DNA of 64,000 bases from Pseudorhodoferax sp. Leaf274 (GTDB lineage Bacteria > Pseudomonadota > Gammaproteobacteria > Burkholderiales > Burkholderiaceae_C): the NCBI RefSeq assembly GCF_001422445.1, contig NZ_LMNA01000030.1:786946-850945 (forward strand), written 5' to 3'. Of this stretch, positions 62,901-64,000 are shown in pieces (position 1 is the stretch's first letter; every line of letters starts with the position of its first letter). Below the pieces are notes generated by a model. It saw only the letters and a program-made list of their open reading frames with translations. It had not been told where the DNA came from and searched no databases. The translations under genes and the position numbers were made by a program.

Positions 62901-64000
62901 GTCGCTGACCAGCGCGCAGCGTGCCAGCGTGCCTTCGAGCAGGTCGTGGCTCAGCACCGCGTCGTCGGGCAGGCGGCGGTCCAGCGCGGCGTGCAGCGCG
63001 CGCACGTGCAGCAGGCCCTTGCCCGTGAACGAGCCGCTGCCGAACAGGTCCTGGTAGATGTCGGACGCGCCGGCGCTGTAGGGGTCGATGCCGCACTGGC
63101 CGGCGAACAGCCAGTGGAACGGCGAGCGCTCGGCCCGCGCCGGCAGCGGCGCCAGGATGCGTGGCTGCAGGATGCCGAAGCCAGCCGTGACGCGCCGCGT
63201 GCGCGCATCGACGACGGGCGCATTGAGCGGGTGGGCCGCCACGGCGACGAGCTCGCGCAGCGTGCCGGGCGGCAGGATGGTGTCGCTGTCCAGCGTGACC
63301 ACGTAGGCGATGCGTTCGGCCAGGCGCTGGCCGGGTGCCAGCGCGACGAAGCCGCGGCCCTTCCCGGTGGCCAGCAGGCGCAGCAGCATCTCCAGCTTGC
63401 CGCGCTTGCGCTCCCAGCCGATCCAGCGCTGCTGCGTGAAGCACCAGCGGCGCGGCCGGTGCAGCAGTGCGAAACGCGGCGGCTCCCCTGGCGCGGGCGG
63501 ATGGCGTTGGTTCAGCGCGGCGATCTCGGCCAGCGCGGCCTGCAGCACCGGCCGGTCGTCGGGCAGCGTGGCGATGTCGGCATCGGGCCAGTCGGTCAGC
63601 AGCGCGAACTGGGCATGCGCCTCCCGGTTGGCGAGCCAGTGGCGCTCCAGCGCCTGCGCCAGCTCGACCGCCGCGGCCGCCGAGGTCAGCAGCGCCGGCA
63701 CCACCACCAGCACACGGTGCGCCGCGGGAATGCCGTCCGCGAAGCTGAGCCGGGGCAAGGGTTCGACCTGCGTGGATTCGGCCACCAGCCGGTGCAGCAG
63801 CGCCATCACGGCCTCGAACAGCGGCATGGCGAACAGCCCGGCCGCCGCGGCCAGCAGCCAGGGCGACACGGCCACGGCCATGTCCTGGCGCTGCAGCCGG
63901 TGCAGCCCCGCGGCCAGCAGCACGGCGGTGCCGGCCGCGGCAATGAGCAGGCACAGCGCCAGCGTGGCATCCGGCCCCAGCCGGAACCGCCGCCCTGGCC
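56967..64000 (-). CDS. NdvB-like cyclic beta-glucan synthase (5' end outside window)
   Basis: About 2340 codons are visible and the frame stays open to the window edge. Family members are near 2800 residues, so some 400 N-terminal residues are probably missing. In order: membrane helices (edge, then about 63.8 kb), a GT84/GT2-like synthase domain with VVTLDSDTILPPG (about 63.3 kb), more helices (about 62.2-62.8 kb), a glucoamylase-like domain, and a C-terminal GH94 phosphorylase domain with GSGDWNDGMNRVG (about 57.95 kb), whose Asp is the catalytic acid. It would make cyclic beta-glucan at the inner membrane and set ring size by phosphorolysis. Linkage type is inferred from family. Confidence 0.9.
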   Translation of the reverse strand, partial: PGRRFRLGPDATLALCLLIAAAGTAVLLAAGLHRLQRQDMAVAVSPWLLAAAAGLFAMPLFEAVMALLHRLVAESTQVEPLPRLSFADGIPAAHRVLVVVPALLTSAAAAVELAQALERHWLANREAHAQFALLTDWPDADIATLPDDRPVLQAALAEIAALNQRHPPAPGEPPRFALLHRPRRWCFTQQRWIGWERKRGKLEMLLRLLATGKGRGFVALAPGQRLAERIAYVVTLDSDTILPPGTLRELVAVAAHPLNAPVVDARTRRVTAGFGILQPRILAPLPARAERSPFHWLFAGQCGIDPYSAGASDIYQDLFGSGSFTGKGLLHVRALHAALDRRLPDDAVLSHDLLEGTLARCALVSDLAFVEAHPHHAGVAAARLHRWMRGDWQLLPLMRHARHFGIDALGLWKMADNLRRALLAPACAALLVLALFTAAVPLGWALAVVAAAFALGPLLGACAALVPTRRGIAWRHFLAAGATELARAAGGAAWQCVQLAAQSRLSLDAALRSLWRLAVSRRRLLEWTTAAQAQAQAGARLIPFLRVDALPTLLCLALAGAATQGPHPGLGPLILGLWACAPLLSWWGSRVPTQPDQPLTLAERDYAGTLARDTWRFFEQVVGPDDHHLPPDNLQIDPQPALAHRTSPTNIGMYLLAACCAERFGWIDRGALVLRLAATLDTVERLDKHRGHLYNWYETRTLQVLAPAYVSSVDSGNLAGHLVAVAQACRLLAGDGHASAAALLAQAQRCEALCAAMDFRGLYDGKRHLFHIGLRADDNALDAGYYDLLASEARLLSFLAIAKGDVPRRHWSALGRVFLPVGMRAGLKSWSGSMFEYLMPLLVMDEPRGSLLRGASRAAVQAQRAFARVRVLPWGVSESAYAARDHSLAYQYAPFGVPRLALRRTPLAEQVVAPYASAMASMVAPQAALANLQRLQALGGRGELGFFDALDFTAARQLAGQPVTVVRNFMAHHQGMALVALCNLLCEAAPRRWFAAAPLVRAHATLLHERTPRQIVGSADPRTPPEPQGQEAAAAFRSRAIDPLVRGFLPTQLLSNGRYTVALRPNGAGVSRWRAFNVSRWRDDPLRDDHGSFLYVREAGRLAPTSLTALPAPGAGWAYRCLFLADRVQFDAQGDGLRLRTVVRISPEDDTELRTVTLHNEAPATRVLELISCFEPVLSNPKADEAHPAFANLFVRTHWRPEWRALLLERRPRLPGEPVVAAAHFLGAAECTVLSVDGMTDRRAFIGRNRTLATPALHAQPVGADGQPSTGLDPIAGLRVRLSIGPGETASLTFGTTAGESLEGLYPSIDRYMQPTQVERAARLSATLAQVRMRDLGADPQRDFALQDLATILTYTTPRATQERGLVDLRALWRFGISGDKPIVLVRIHGPLGMGLLHALLRAQPWWGFGGVACDVVVLNGEPDSYAMPLQRGIEALRSAVAQQVRHSFAREDVADFHLLREREIAPHEQAALAALARAVFTADGRPLEVQVAALRDAAERAAPLPESVAAGMALPWAAATPAVPATAASAAATTAATTLPACAPSGRFDAATGEYCVDIGADRPTPRPWVNVIANSGFGFQVSESGVGYTWAVNSRLHQLTPWSNDPVRDPAFEHYLLQDLDTGAVLPLLPANAGGQVVHRVRHGQGYSVFECAHQQLALQATFFADRDDAVKLVQVRVHHTGSGRRRLRVLALAEWQLGAARGQRRTLHTWKPQELPAVFAQQRESSAGFGGSTAFLMLTGLDGLQWSCDRGAFFGPGGTLELPARLAQRQGSGLDACGAVAADAVLDAGAQAVVCFVLGHADTADAATALARRWQHQDAGAALLRVRGFWDELLGRVQVRTPDPLFDVMVNRWLLYQTLSCRIWSKAGFYQAGGASGFRDQLQDAMAFALWDPARLHAQILACAARQFPEGDVQHWWHLPGGAGVRTHFSDDLLWLPLACTRYVETTGEAGLLDQRVAFIDGPPVPPGAEDLYATPTASVATASIYEHAARAIDKSLNTGRHGLPLMGSGDWNDGMNRVGHAGHGESVWLGWFLCSVVDGFAPYAEARGEHARARRWRAARAGWTAALHGAGWDGDWFRRAFFDDGSPLGASTNAECRIDLIAQAWSVLSCASQPRYTQAAMAAVQARLVDSDAGLLRLLDPPFAQSEPSPGYIQAYPPGVRENGGQYAHAAVWALMAQATQGDSAAAWRSWRGLSPAHRAAHAEQGPRYELEPYVMAGDIYSAPPYVGRGGWSWYTGSAAWMHRAAVETLLGLRVHGGRLCLVPCVPDDWPGFELVLRLGAHRITVQYGSVPAIAAAAVHRLAVGEWIDWRRLPTDAVLCIASAAPVPAPAPASACTRP

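Noticed and set aside
56467-63954. A 2495-codon frame overlapping the glucan synthase in another frame on the same strand
   Set aside because: Its product is Arg/Ala/Gly-rich without motifs; the other frame carries the DSD and DWNDG signatures. High GC codon bias keeps shadow frames open.

Overview
High-GC DNA from the chromosome of a betaproteobacterium, most likely order Burkholderiales and family Comamonadaceae. The grounds are the gene orders nagZ-acpS-pdxJ-recO-era-rnc-lepB-lepA, degP-rseB-rseA-rpoE-fabF-acpP-fabG-fabD-fabH-plsX-rpmF and hemC-hemD-hemX-hemY, with strong G/C third positions throughout. The genus cannot be fixed from the sequence alone. I saw no rRNA, tRNA, CRISPR array, insertion sequence or prophage.

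Region 1 (1 to about 18.7 kb, almost all minus strand) is core housekeeping. After the tail of an Hsp70-like gene comes a translationally coupled run for translation, secretion, RNA processing, DNA repair, PLP synthesis and wall recycling (lepA, lepB, DUF4845, rnc, era, recO, pdxJ, acpS, nagZ). A gene-free 500 bp gap follows, holding two terminators and two perfect tandem DnaA boxes. Next are the envelope-stress sigma factor operon (YgfX-like gene, rpoE, rseA, rseB, degP) and the fatty-acid/phospholipid cluster (rpmF, plsX, fabH, fabD, fabG, acpP, fabF).

Region 2 (18.8-37.3 kb) holds yceD divergent from maf and an RsmI-like methyltransferase; an rluC-HAD-Rieske-S49 peptidase run; and rne, divergent from rluC, with a leader of about 550 nt rich in hairpins. 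It continues with hemC-D-X-Y, ppc divergent from hemC, and galE-manC-yjfB, which makes UDP-galactose and GDP-mannose.

Region 3 (37.4-47.2 kb) is more accessory: a LysR regulator divergent from a Crp/Fnr regulator, an acyl-CoA dehydrogenase with an amidohydrolase, a MoxR ATPase with its VWA partner, a cytoplasmic trypsin-like protease preceded by a possible 32-codon leader ORF, and two divergent paralogous Crp/Fnr regulators sharing a palindromic intergenic site.

Region 4 (47.2-64 kb) is an accessory signalling and glycan region. It has a 1462-residue CheB-CheR-PAS-histidine kinase-receiver hybrid, a DUF378 membrane protein, UDP-galactopyranose mutase, an in-frame fusion of a clan GH-A glycosidase to a glycosyltransferase, three small proteins, and most of a giant NdvB-like cyclic glucan synthase that runs off the right edge. 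GalE upstream could feed UDP-galactose to the mutase, so a galactofuranose- or glucan-type envelope polymer is the most plausible joint output. That is inference from gene content.
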